Positions 9,701-16,725 of a DNA stretch of 64,000 bases are shown here, piece by piece. The notes beneath the pieces are model-generated. The model saw only the letters and a list, made by a program, of their open reading frames with translations. It ran no database searches and had not been told where the DNA came from. Position 1 is the first letter of the stretch. Every line of letters starts with the position of its first letter. The position numbers and the translations under genes were made by a program. Where the stretch lies: contig NZ_JAHAFS010000004.1 of the NCBI RefSeq assembly GCF_018374135.1, forward strand, positions 62,001-126,000. The letters are read 5' to 3'. Source of the stretch: Campylobacter gracilis (lineage in GTDB: Bacteria; Campylobacterota; Campylobacteria; Campylobacterales; Campylobacteraceae).

Positions 9701-9911
9701 TGATTACGGGAGTGCCATAAATCTCCAAGCTAAAATCCGGAACTCCGAAATTTTCTTTAGTTTTAGTCTTTGCCGAGCCCTTTAGCGCTTCTTTTAAATA
9801 CCGCGTCATCGCTTGTTTTTCGTTAAAATCACGCGATTTTTTAAGTCCTAAATTTTTAAAAGTCGCTTTTACGTAATCATCGACATCGTTTTCATACTGC
9901 CACTTTGACAT
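6711..9911 (-). CDS. Single-polypeptide restriction-modification enzyme (type IIG-like, R-M-S fusion)
   Basis: 1066 aa. A PD-(D/E)xK-like nuclease region sits at the N-terminus (Asp59 in VPDFSLE, Glu72-x-Lys74 in VIIENK). A type I HsdM-like adenine methyltransferase follows, with DLATGSAGF (382-390) for AdoMet binding and NPPF (476-479) as catalytic motif IV. Two HsdS-like target-recognition halves come next (about 690-890 and 905-1050), each opening with a (F/V)(R/K)(I/V)GD(I/L)F motif. No separate HsdR, HsdM or HsdS is adjacent. GGAG precedes the ATG. It should methylate adenine at, and cut near, an unknown bipartite site. Confidence 0.88.
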   Translation of the reverse strand: MSKWQYENDVDDYVKATFKNLGLKKSRDFNEKQAMTRYLKEALKGSAKTKTKENFGVPDFSLEIYGTPVIIENKFGSKKLVAKDKDEMKFDDKSISGYAVNGALHYARSIIASGKYHEAVAIGIAGDSEENLQIYVYFVWGSSELTFKFMDNYKTLDFLENKKSFKNFYKDAKLTDEDKHRFLITSREILKIYAKKLNKLMHNHNITAPQRVLYVSGMLLSMQDIKNNYGLTPDDLKGSQLDNERDGVLITNRISSFLKNRKIPLEKLNLMLASFNEISKNSQRDEIDETKPNDKEVAYLLKEKSSTTKQIFTFLYRNIFQKIDGSGGESFGHIDVMGEMYSEFLKYALGDGKELGIVLTPPYITKMMAEILDIDKDNRVMDLATGSAGFLISAMQIMIENANENYAKGSSKAIKKIDEIKRNQLLGVELNAEMYTLAATNMILRGDGSARIEHGSAFNRPDKLYSNFKADRILLNPPFTFEENGMPFIAYGLDRMAKSGLGAIIIQDSAGSGKAVKSNQKILKSHTLLASIKMPVDLFVPVAGVQTSIYIFKAHEPHDFERSVKFIDFRNDGYKRTSRSLQELDEPTQRYADIVKIYKAGRAAKVSSQLWNLDEIYVEDFITGSGMDWNFDQHKKIDSMPTLADFKKTVSDYLSWEVSQILKKDSPKQSLISERIANLEREFKANGGKFEEFRIGDIFDIQTGSLLNSSILINGDIKRISAKSEDNGVIGSYDTLNIGEARHYENFISVNFFGDVFYHSYLASVEMKVHVLKFKKCKELDFKEVEFTGYSGLYISSCIKNILRGKFGYGNQLSSSKLRDEKFEIFLPTLGGKINFSFMEKFIEELERERVEELDAYLAVTGLKDYKLTDKEQAALVEFEEFSQMRSAGGFENVKVGDLFAVKSNPQLNKDSFKFCDNGEYPYFTRTVLNNGIAGYVEYLDDAHKIAGNSLAVGMLGMQFFYMDKDFYAGQFTKTLFAKFDKFSQVVAQYFIVWLNKNQKIYQGGLVRDFEKLLNATEISIPIKNGEIDYGFITNFIKAIEKLVIKDVVLWTERKIAATKQVVEAN

Positions 9912-10277
9912 ATTTTCTCCATAATATTGGTTTAAATCAAAATCGTTCAGATTATGTTATGTCTTCGCTTAAATTTGCGATAACTTTCAAGTTTGATTTT
10001 TAAATTTCAAAGGTATTAATCCATATCCTATCGCATCATAACCGAGCTCTAGTACGCTACCCGATTCTATGCTTAAAGTATATGCGCTTTATCGCCAAGC
10101 ACAAATTGGATTTATTGCATCTTTTCCGCTTGCTTCCTTTAAAATTTTAGGATGAATTATAGCTTAGGTTAAATTAAATCGTAATTTTATGTAATATGAC
10201 TTTTGAAATTTACGTGTAAATTTAGCTCGCAAGTGCCAAGTCTAAGCAAAACCCAAATTAAAATTTACATTAAAATT
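9912..10277. other. Non-coding spacer, 366 bp
   Basis: No credible gene. It holds several AAATTT-type hexamers and a minus-strand TATAAT at 10156-10161 that could serve the restriction-modification gene with a long leader (~245 nt). Nothing else is recognised. Confidence 0.5.
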
Positions 10278-10688
10278 TTACCCCAAATCTTGCAACAGAT
10301 CCGCCAAGCTCACGCTTGATAGGGATTTTTTAAAATCATTCTGAATGCGAGCAAAGCGCGGCGCGAGTACCGCCTCGATCTTGCCGCCCACGGGGCAGGC
10401 GCTAGGCGAGCCTTTATGCAGGCGAAACATCGCGTCCTCCTCGCTCACCGCCTCGTAAATGTCTAAAAGCGTGATGAGCCGCGCGTCGCGAGCCAGGGTG
10501 ATGCCGCCCACGCCTGCGGTCGTGAGCACTAGGGCCGCATTTTTTAGCTGCGAGATCAGCTTGCGCGCGATGGCAGGGTTTATCCCCGAGCTTGCGGCGA
10601 CGAAATCGCCCGTGACCTTCTCCTCGCGAAAATACGCGACGCAAAGCATGATGTGAACCGCGAGTGAAAATTTTATACCTACCTGCAT
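10278..10688 (-). CDS. Rrf2-family transcriptional regulator (YwnA-like)
   Basis: 136 aa, the usual Rrf2 length. The N-terminal winged helix-turn-helix is clear (GIKFSLAVHIML, then SSGINPAIARKLISQLKNAALV at about 34-55). There is one cysteine (SACPVGG, near residue 97) instead of the three-Cys iron-sulfur set, so a redox or electrophile sensor of the YwnA/HypR kind is more likely than IscR or NsrR. AAGGAG precedes the ATG. In other bacteria such regulators often sit beside a YwnB-like NAD(P)-binding protein, and one lies ~1 kb upstream on the same strand here. Confidence 0.85.
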   Translation of the reverse strand: MQVGIKFSLAVHIMLCVAYFREEKVTGDFVAASSGINPAIARKLISQLKNAALVLTTAGVGGITLARDARLITLLDIYEAVSEEDAMFRLHKGSPSACPVGGKIEAVLAPRFARIQNDFKKSLSSVSLADLLQDLG

Positions 10689-10767
10689 TTCGCTCCTTGA
10701 TTTGGATCTGAGTTTTAGAATTTAAGCGAAATTTTCCTTAAACTCGACCGCTAAATTTCAGATCGCG

Positions 10768-10956
10768 CTAAAATTTAATCCGCTAGGCGATTTTCTTAAA
10801 ATTCTGATCTTAAATTTAATCGTGTCTAAATTTTACTCGCTAAATGATTTCCTAAAATTCGGATATTAAATTTTAATCGTTCCGAAATTTTATCCGCTAG
10901 TCGATTTTTTAAAATTTATATATTAATTTTAATCGCGCCTAAATTTTATCCGCGAC
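10768..10956. repeat. Degenerate 56-58-bp tandem repeat, ~3.3 copies
   Basis: Units start at 10768, 10826, 10882 and 10938 (the last truncated). Each begins (C)TAAATTTTA, continues with a CCGCTAG/CGATTT-like middle and ends TTAAATTTTAATCG. Copies differ at many positions. Confidence 0.65.
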
Positions 10957-11400
10957 ATAGCGAGCCGCGCGAGCCGATACCGATAGCGCGACCATCCCCG
11001 TCTCGTCGCCGCCGCTATCGTCGCTACTACTACATTATTTTTGCCGCTGTTGTCGCCGTCGCTGCTACCATTCATTATATTTACAGCCGAACGCTATTGC
11101 TGCTTGCCATTACGCTACCATCGCTCATCATCTTTACGCCGTTTGCAGTCGCCGCGGCGCCGTTCATTATATTCTCGCTACCGCCCGCTGTATTACGGCT
11201 GGCGCTAATACCGCCACCCGTGCCGCTGCTGCCTACTGCCGCCGTTGCAGCCGCTACCGCTGTTCATTACCTCTGCTGCGGTGTCGCGAATACAATCCGC
11301 CGCTATCGCCACCGCCGCTATTATTCGAATACAATCGCTACCGATGTTCTGCAATGCAATCGCAGCCGTCATTAGCACCGCAGCGGCGTTGCCGTCACCG

Positions 11401-11580
11401 TTAAATTTTAAATTTTAGCTTGAGTTTGCCCCGCCGCTAAATTTTAATTTCAAGCCGTAGCTCGCTCTAGCTCTAAATTTTAATTCAAACATAGGCTCTG
11501 TCCTAGCGCTAAATTTTGATTAAAGCCCAAGTTTGCTTTGCTGCTAAATTTTAAATTTGCGCTCGAATTTCACTGCGCTA
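11401..11580. repeat. Degenerate 36-bp tandem repeat, ~5 copies
   Basis: The core CTAAATTTT starts at 11437, 11473, 11509 and 11544, with a related first unit at 11401, giving spacings of 36, 36, 36 and 35. Each copy has AAATTT followed by a GC-richer half with a GCTCG/TTTGC-like core. Confidence 0.65.
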
Positions 11581-11603
11581 AACGATTTAAAATTTACATT
11601 AGA

Positions 11604-11636
11604 ATTTTGCCGTGCCGCGCAGTTTAAAATTTACAC
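11604..11636 (+). repeat. 33-bp direct repeat, copy 1
   Basis: 30 of 33 positions are identical to 12434-12466. The two copies flank the NAD(P)-binding oxidoreductase gene. The segment holds GCGCAG followed by TTTAAAATTT. Confidence 0.6.
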
Positions 11637-11650
11637 GCGACAACGCCGCA

Positions 11651-12286
11651 TTATTCGCCGACCGCCGTAAACGGCTTACCGATAAATTTTTGCGCCCTGA
11701 TCTCATCTATTACGGCGAGCGCGAGGTCTGCATAGCCGATGTAGCTTTTGCCCTTGCCGTTTAGGATCAGCTCGTCGCCTCCGAGGACGTATGAGCCCGT
11801 GCGAGCGGCGTTCGCGTCGTATTCCGCGGCGGGGATCACGTAGGTCCAGATCAAATTTTTGCTCGCTTTTAGCACCTCGTAGCTCGCCGCAGTCGCCTCG
11901 GCTACGCCCATATACTCAGCCGGAAAGCTCGGGGTATCCATCAGGCGCGTCTTGCGCGAAGCGTCTGTGTATAACACACCCGCGCCGCCAATGACGAAAA
12001 GTCTCGTCTGCGTGCCGCTTAGCAGCTCCGCGATGTGCTGCGTCATTTTCGCGTGAAGCGGGAAGGTCTGCGGCGTCCATGCAGCGATCGCGCTAATGAC
12101 GACGTCAAAGCCCGCCAAATCGGCCTTGCTAAGCTCGAAAACGTCCTTGTACACGAGCTTGATGGCGCCGTTTTTATACTCTTTGTTTCGCGCGAAGCCC
12201 GTTACGTCATAGCCCTGCCTTAGCGCCTCCGCAACTAGCGCGCTGCCCGATTTCCCGTTTGCTCCGATGATTGCTACCTTTTTCAT
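11651..12286 (-). CDS. NAD(P)-binding oxidoreductase (NmrA/YwnB-like)
   Basis: 211 aa, atypical short-chain dehydrogenase fold. The N-terminal dinucleotide-binding loop GANGKSGSAL (residues 8-17) and FARN near residue 32 suit NADP. The body matches the 'NAD(P)-dependent oxidoreductase' proteins related to YwnB and biliverdin reductase B. AAGGAT precedes the ATG. It lies on the same strand as the Rrf2 regulator and is plausibly its target. The substrate is unknown. Confidence 0.85.
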   Translation of the reverse strand: MKKVAIIGANGKSGSALVAEALRQGYDVTGFARNKEYKNGAIKLVYKDVFELSKADLAGFDVVISAIAAWTPQTFPLHAKMTQHIAELLSGTQTRLFVIGGAGVLYTDASRKTRLMDTPSFPAEYMGVAEATAASYEVLKASKNLIWTYVIPAAEYDANAARTGSYVLGGDELILNGKGKSYIGYADLALAVIDEIRAQKFIGKPFTAVGE

Positions 12287-12433
12287 TTTCTATCCTTTAA
12301 ATTTAGATTTTTGTTTACTGACGCAGCCGCTTATCGCTGCTGCAAGCTAATTCACTTGCCATCGCGGCCAATGCACTCTCTCATGCGACTGTCTATCGCT
12401 GTGGCGGCCGATGCGCCCGCCACGTAGGGCGTC

Positions 12434-12466
12434 ATTTTGCCGCGCTGCGCAGTTTAAATTTTACAC
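12434..12466 (+). repeat. 33-bp direct repeat, copy 2
   Basis: Partner of 11604-11636 with three mismatches, located between the oxidoreductase and the cupin gene. Confidence 0.6.
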
Positions 12467-12499
12467 CTGCGCTTTGCCGCGCGCTTGTCTTGCGAAATT

Positions 12500-12874
12500 T
12501 TACAGCCAGCTAGGCTTTACGTCCTCGTTTATCACGCCATCATCCATCGTGTACTGCTTCAGGCTGCCGCGTTTAGTTTGGATACAGATAAACTTCATCC
12601 CCTGCGCGCCCGCTTTGAAGCATCTTTTGCCAGCCGGATCGATGCGGATCGCGTCGCCCTCGCCCACCGCCTTTTCCTCGCCGTCAATAAAGAGCGTGCC
12701 GCCGCCTTTTAGCACCAAATAAAGCTCCTCGTTTTGCTTGTGCGAATGCACGAACGGCACGCTCGCGTTTGCTGGAAGCTCGTTGATAGAAAGCTCACAG
12801 CCGCTTAAGCCTAGTGCTTCTTTTAGCTCGACTCTCGGTTCGCTTTTCGTTGAAACGATCTTGTAGTTTGACAT
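12500..12874 (-). CDS. Cupin-domain protein
   Basis: 124 aa from the ATG at 12874, which has AAGGAG at the right distance; the longer open frame up to 12940 runs into the operator region and has no ribosome-binding site. The single cupin barrel shows the metal motif HSHKQNEELY, then a G/D-rich second motif. Such small cupins are stress or electrophile-response proteins or sugar isomerases; nothing fixes the substrate. Two inverted-repeat operators lie directly upstream, so expression is probably strongly regulated. Confidence 0.85.
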   Translation of the reverse strand: MSNYKIVSTKSEPRVELKEALGLSGCELSINELPANASVPFVHSHKQNEELYLVLKGGGTLFIDGEEKAVGEGDAIRIDPAGKRCFKAGAQGMKFICIQTKRGSLKQYTMDDGVINEDVKPSWL

Positions 12875-12896
12875 CTTTGTCTCCTTGGATTTTTTT

Positions 12897-12919
12897 GTTG
12901 TAATGTTATAACTTACAAC
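12897..12919. promoter_or_regulatory. Operator 1 upstream of the cupin gene
   Basis: A perfect 7-bp inverted repeat, GTTGTAA - 9 nt - TTACAAC, 23-41 nt upstream of the chosen ATG. It has the size of a dimeric winged-helix regulator site. Confidence 0.65.
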
Positions 12920-12945
12920 TGATGAGCGAAGTATAGTCAAATTTT

Positions 12946-12968
12946 GTTGTAATGTAAAGAGTTACAGC
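12946..12968. promoter_or_regulatory. Operator 2 upstream of the cupin gene
   Basis: Same layout as operator 1: GTTGTAA - 9 nt - TTACAGC, one mismatch in the right arm. Centres are 49 bp apart. It lies between the cupin gene (-) and the ABC-like gene (+), so it could control both. Confidence 0.6.
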
Positions 12969-13040
12969 AGAAATTTCAAAAAATTTGACGCGAAATTTAA
13001 AATCAGCTAAAATCCGCGCGATTTTAACCGAAGGATTTTT

Positions 13041-13916
13041 ATGCAAAATAGCGCATTTAAGACGCTAACGCTCATAGCAAAGAAAAACTTTAAAAAACTG
13101 TTTTTAACGTTTAGTCTAGTTTTGGCGGAAAACGGGCTATTTCTCGTCTATCCCGTACTAGCCGGCATAGCCATAAACGCCATCGTAGCCGGCGACACGA
13201 TTTTGGCGCTTAGCTACTCGGGCTTAGTGTTCGTCGGCTGGGGACTCGGCTCGATTAGGCGGCGTGTGGATACGCAGGTATTTACTAGGATATATGCAGG
13301 ACTTGCCGTAAGCGTGATAATGAACGAAAAAAGAGCCGCAAAAGACGAAAGCGTCATAATCGCAAGGGCAAATTTATCTCGCGAATTCGTGGATTTTTTC
13401 GAACAGCATTTTCCCGTGTTTTTCACCTCGGTCGTCTCGATTTTCGGCTCGGCGATCATGCTTTTGTTTATCGAGTTCTACGTAGGTTTGGCCGTTTTTG
13501 CTCTGCTCGCGGTCTTTGGCATTTTGCTGCCAAAATACATCACTAAAAACGACCGCTTGTATCTAAAGCTAAACAACCAACTGGAGCGCGAAGCAGGACG
13601 CATAAGCGTAGGCGACGAATACACGCTAAATCGCCACTACGACGTACTTTCAAAGCTTCGTATCCGCATTTCAAACAGAGAGGCAATGAGTTTTTTTATC
13701 ATCGGCGCGAGTGCGGCGGCGATTTTTAGCTTGGCGATATTTTTACTCTCAAGCAATCATGCAAATGCGGGTCACATCTACTCGGTGCTTACCTATCTAT
13801 GGACGTTTGCGATCAGTCTTGACGACGCGCCGAGGCTAGTGGAAGAGTTTAGCAAATTAAAAGATATAGGCAAGCGCGTAAACGTCGAGTTAGAGGGAGA
13901 TTTGGCTAAAATTTAA
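13041..13916 (+). CDS. ABC-transporter-like six-helix membrane protein without ATPase
   Basis: 291 aa. About six hydrophobic segments (near residues 20-50, 55-75, 130-160, 215-240 and others) and the intracellular-loop pattern of ABC exporter membrane domains are present. The sequence ends where a nucleotide-binding domain would start, and no ATPase gene is nearby. This matches the stand-alone 'ABC transporter six-transmembrane domain-containing protein' family. GAAGGA precedes the ATG. The cargo is unknown. The divergent cupin gene and shared operator region suggest common regulation. Confidence 0.75.
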   Translation: MQNSAFKTLTLIAKKNFKKLFLTFSLVLAENGLFLVYPVLAGIAINAIVAGDTILALSYSGLVFVGWGLGSIRRRVDTQVFTRIYAGLAVSVIMNEKRAAKDESVIIARANLSREFVDFFEQHFPVFFTSVVSIFGSAIMLLFIEFYVGLAVFALLAVFGILLPKYITKNDRLYLKLNNQLEREAGRISVGDEYTLNRHYDVLSKLRIRISNREAMSFFIIGASAAAIFSLAIFLLSSNHANAGHIYSVLTYLWTFAISLDDAPRLVEEFSKLKDIGKRVNVELEGDLAKI

Positions 13917-13929
13917 TCGCTTTTTTGGG

Positions 13930-13935
13930 GTATAA
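13930..13935 (+). promoter_or_regulatory. -10 box upstream of the cation efflux gene
   Basis: TATAAT preceded by a T-run and GGGG, ~34 nt before the ATG of the efflux gene. No clear -35 box, as usual for Campylobacter sigma-70 promoters. Confidence 0.55.
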
Positions 13936-13968
13936 TGTACCTAAAATTTACCAAAAAACGAGGTCAAA

Positions 13969-14925
13969 ATGCACGAAAATCACGCTCATCATGAGCATTC
14001 TCACACGTCAAATAAAACCGTTTTGAGAAATTCCTTCCTTATAATATCCGCTTTTATGCTGGTCGAGGTCGCGGGCGGCTTCGCGACAAACTCGCTCGCC
14101 CTGCTCTCGGACGCCGGGCACATGCTATCAGACGCCGCAGCGCTCGGGCTTTCGCTGTTTGCGTTTAAATTCGGCGAACGCAAAGGCAATCTGAAAAAGA
14201 CCTTCGGCTACAGGCGGATCGAAATTTTAACCGCGACGATAAACGCGCTCGCCCTCGTCGCGATCGCCGTTTTGATCGTCATCGAGGCGGTGCAGCGCTT
14301 CCAAAACCCGCCCGAAGTAGCCACCGCGGGCATGCTCGCTATCAGCACGCTGGGACTTGCCGTAAACATCGTCGTGGCGCTATATATGCTGCGCGGCGGC
14401 GACGTGAGAGAAAACGTCAATATGCGCGGCGCCTATGTGCACGTACTGGGCGACGCCCTGGGCTCTGTGGGCGCGATCGCGGCGGCACTGCTGATGATGT
14501 GCTTTGGCTGGGGCTGGGCGGACGCGGCGGCTAGCGTGCTCGTGGCCGCGCTCATCGTAAAAAGTGGCTGGGGCGTGCTAAAAGACAGCCTAAACATCCT
14601 GATGGAGGGCTCGCCAAAGGGCGTGTGCCTGGACGGGCTCGTCGCGCAGATCAGGGGCGTGGACGGCGTGCTTTCGGTGCACGACCTGCACGTCTGGAGT
14701 ATCACAAGCGGCGCAAACGCGCTCACGGCTCACATCGTAGTTAGCGGCGAGCCGAGCGTGCGCAAGGCGGAGCAGATCTTGCGCGAAATATCGCGCGAAA
14801 TGGAGCATCTGGGCATCACGCACACGACGCTACAGCTTGAAAGCAGCGATAACGATTGCGCGGACGAGCTCATCTGTGAGGTGCGCTCAAACGACGCAAG
14901 CGGGCATTTGGGGCATCATCACTAA
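13969..14925 (+). CDS. Cation diffusion facilitator (CzcD/ZitB-like Zn2+/Co2+/Cd2+ efflux)
   Basis: 318 aa, six transmembrane helices and a cytoplasmic C-terminal domain. Helix 2 carries the transport-site pair Asp48 and HxxxD (SDAGHMLSD, His51/Asp55); helix 5 carries the second HxxxD (HVLGD). The His-rich N-terminus (HENHAHHEHSH) and the HLGHHH tail probably gather metal. It should export Zn2+ or similar ions by proton antiport. A GAGG ribosome-binding site and TATAAT box precede it, so it has its own promoter. Confidence 0.93.
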   Translation: MHENHAHHEHSHTSNKTVLRNSFLIISAFMLVEVAGGFATNSLALLSDAGHMLSDAAALGLSLFAFKFGERKGNLKKTFGYRRIEILTATINALALVAIAVLIVIEAVQRFQNPPEVATAGMLAISTLGLAVNIVVALYMLRGGDVRENVNMRGAYVHVLGDALGSVGAIAAALLMMCFGWGWADAAASVLVAALIVKSGWGVLKDSLNILMEGSPKGVCLDGLVAQIRGVDGVLSVHDLHVWSITSGANALTAHIVVSGEPSVRKAEQILREISREMEHLGITHTTLQLESSDNDCADELICEVRSNDASGHLGHHH

Positions 14926-15543
14926 ATTTTTGGATTTGAAATTCCGCTTAATTTAGAATTCCGCTCGGTTTAAAATTTAAAATTTGGCTTAAGTTTTAAA
15001 TTTTAAATTTGCCCGCGCTGTGGAATTTTGGAATTTTAGAATTTTGAGATTTTAAATTTTAAAATTCTGTGTCTGTTATAAAATTTTAAATCCATTCGCA
15101 TAGCGGAATTTTAAAATTTCGCCCCGCGGACGCCATTTCAAAATCAGGCGCCACGCGCGCAAAATTGCAAATTTTACGCAGCGGGTCGCCGTATCATTCA
15201 AAACGGCGCCTATACGCGTTTGTAGAATTTTAATTTGACGAGAGCGGCAGGCTAGCAATTTCAGCAAAATTTTGCAGAAGCTTGGAATGGTTTAAATTTA
15301 GCTAAACGCCTTTCATTTTAATAGCGCGGAAACGACACAGCGCGCGCTACATTTTTAATTTAGCCAGGTATATCGCGCCTCTAAATTTTAAAATTCCGTG
15401 CCGCGAATCGAGCTGTAAATTGAGCCATAAATTTAAACTACGCATCAAAATTTTGGCTAAATTTCACTCATTATTTGCCTGCCGATTTGAGCCTGTTAAA
15501 AGCAAATTTGCCGTATAATCTCGCGAAATTTCAGGGAGCCAAG
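14926..15543. other. RAATTY-saturated non-coding spacer, ~620 bp
   Basis: No credible gene. Between 14933 and 15067 alone I count twelve RAATTY hexamers (AAATTT, AAATTC, GAATTC, GAATTT) in 135 bp. The right end holds the promoter of the next gene. Confidence 0.6.
15512..15517 (+). promoter_or_regulatory. -10 box of the first membrane-protein paralog
   Basis: CCGTATAATCTCGCG, ~26 nt before the GTG start at 15544. The same arrangement occurs before the second paralog at 16726. Confidence 0.55.
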
Positions 15544-16122
15544 GTGCGCAAAAACATAAAATACCTAATTTACAAGTTCCTTTTAGGCAATGTCTTTTTG
15601 GCAGTTTTTTTGATTTCATTTTACGTTGCTTCGTGGCACCTTACAATGCTCTCGGGCCTCGATGTAATAGGTTTTTTGAAGGGATATTTTTTATTTCCGG
15701 GCGATATTCGCCTGCCTTTTACGACGGCGATTCTTGAGCTATTCGCCTTTTACGTCAGCAGCAGTTTGAGCGATTTTTACGTCAAAGGCATCGATCGCAA
15801 GCTTAATATTATATTTTTCATCGCATTTGCGACGATAGGAATTTTAGCTCTTACCGCCATCATTCTTATCGCGATGTTCGGTTTTATGATATATGGTATG
15901 GATTTAGATAAAAAATTAGTAGCGATTTTATCCGCCGCGGCATTATTCATGGGCATCTGCTCAACGGTATATTTATTTCGCAAAAGCAATTACGAGCTCG
16001 GTAAATTTTTACAAATCATCAGCCGAAAAAGAAGCGGGGAGATCGATAAAAAGCTATTCCCTATCTTGCTGCTTATTATATCTGCAACTTGGTTGGGTCT
16101 TATATTTTTCGCCTCTAGATAA
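15544..16122 (+). CDS. Multi-pass membrane protein, paralog A
   Basis: 192 aa from a GTG. The open frame goes back to 15475, but that would put the start upstream of the TATAAT box, so the GTG is preferred. Four or so hydrophobic segments. It shares blocks with the protein at 16726: YKFLLG near the N-terminus, GID(R/C)KLN(I/F)IFFIAF(A/S)TIG in the middle, and Y(E/K)LG(K/A)FLQ before the last helix. I do not recognise the family and no function is assigned. Confidence 0.7.
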   Translation: MRKNIKYLIYKFLLGNVFLAVFLISFYVASWHLTMLSGLDVIGFLKGYFLFPGDIRLPFTTAILELFAFYVSSSLSDFYVKGIDRKLNIIFFIAFATIGILALTAIILIAMFGFMIYGMDLDKKLVAILSAAALFMGICSTVYLFRKSNYELGKFLQIISRKRSGEIDKKLFPILLLIISATWLGLIFFASR

Positions 16123-16243
16123 AGCTCAATGCCCAGTTTAAATTTCGTCCGTCTGCGCTAAATTTCATAAGTGCGAATTGTCCGCACGGCGCGACGAAAT
16201 TTTAAGCACGAAATACTTTTTATCAAAATTTAAACCTATGCAT

Positions 16244-16249
16244 TATAAT
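16244..16249 (+). promoter_or_regulatory. -10 box upstream of the 127-aa membrane protein
   Basis: TATAAT followed by AAAAAGGA and an ATG at 16280. Confidence 0.45.
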
Positions 16250-16279
16250 TGCAGGAATTAAAAAGGACGGCAATCGGTT

Positions 16280-16663
16280 ATGAAAAGAGATATATTAATC
16301 GCGATTTTAGGCTTACTTTGCACCTTTATAGATATTAATTACATAGGTTTTCTTATCGCATTAAATTTGATAGTAGTCTTGGTTTGCGCCGCTTTTCCTT
16401 TTATGAAAAAGAATTATATATTTTTTCTACTGCTTGTCTTAAATTTAGCTTTGTATTTGAATAATATCTACACCCCTTTTGAAAAGCCAGAGCTTTGGAC
16501 TTATAGCATACCTGCGCTGGCAAATGCGACATATGTATTAGTAGCGCTAGTTTATGCTTCGGGATTTGTCGCTTTTGTCCCGCTTGCGGCATATATCTAT
16601 TTTTTATACTCGCTCTGCGTTGTTGCTTGCGGCATACGTGAAAAATTTCAAAACTTACGCTAA
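16280..16663 (+). CDS. Small membrane protein of unknown function
   Basis: 127 aa with four predicted helices (about residues 5-20, 22-52, 65-80 and 85-115), very rich in L, I, F and Y. The ribosome-binding site AAGGA is rather far (about 13 nt) from the ATG. It sits between the two paralogous membrane proteins and has its own TATAAT box, so the three may be separately transcribed. No motif recognised. Confidence 0.6.
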   Translation: MKRDILIAILGLLCTFIDINYIGFLIALNLIVVLVCAAFPFMKKNYIFFLLLVLNLALYLNNIYTPFEKPELWTYSIPALANATYVLVALVYASGFVAFVPLAAYIYFLYSLCVVACGIREKFQNLR

Positions 16664-16694
16664 ATTTGCGATCAAAATTTTAAGCTGCTATTGC

Positions 16695-16700
16695 GTATAA
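16695..16700 (+). promoter_or_regulatory. -10 box of the second membrane-protein paralog
   Basis: GCGTATAATTTCGC, ~26 nt before the ATG at 16726. It closely resembles the sequence before paralog A. Confidence 0.55.
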
Positions 16701-16725
16701 TTTCGCAGAATTTTAAGGATTGCGT

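Larger units (their letters stand above)
10689..11650. other. Repeat-rich non-coding spacer, 962 bp
   Basis: No convincing gene. It has three different degenerate repeat blocks: a 56-58-bp array (10768-10956), a GC-rich C/T-biased block with a recurring TTCATTA about every 92-100 bp (about 10957-11396), and a 36-bp array (11401-11580). A 33-bp element near its end (11604-11636) recurs upstream of the next gene. Confidence 0.6.

Noticed and set aside
11097..11375. 92-codon open frame on + strand in the 10.7-11.6 kb spacer
   Set aside because: The product is a Pro/Ala/Leu/Ile low-complexity string ending in Arg/Tyr/Ser; no ribosome-binding site, no motif, and the DNA is a degenerate repeat block.
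11401..11580. CRISPR array (36-bp period)
   Set aside because: The units abut directly with no spacers of unrelated sequence, they are strongly degenerate, and no cas gene is present.
15076..15267. 63-codon minus-strand open frame in the 14.9-15.5 kb spacer
   Set aside because: No ribosome-binding site, composition of intergenic DNA, no recognisable protein feature.
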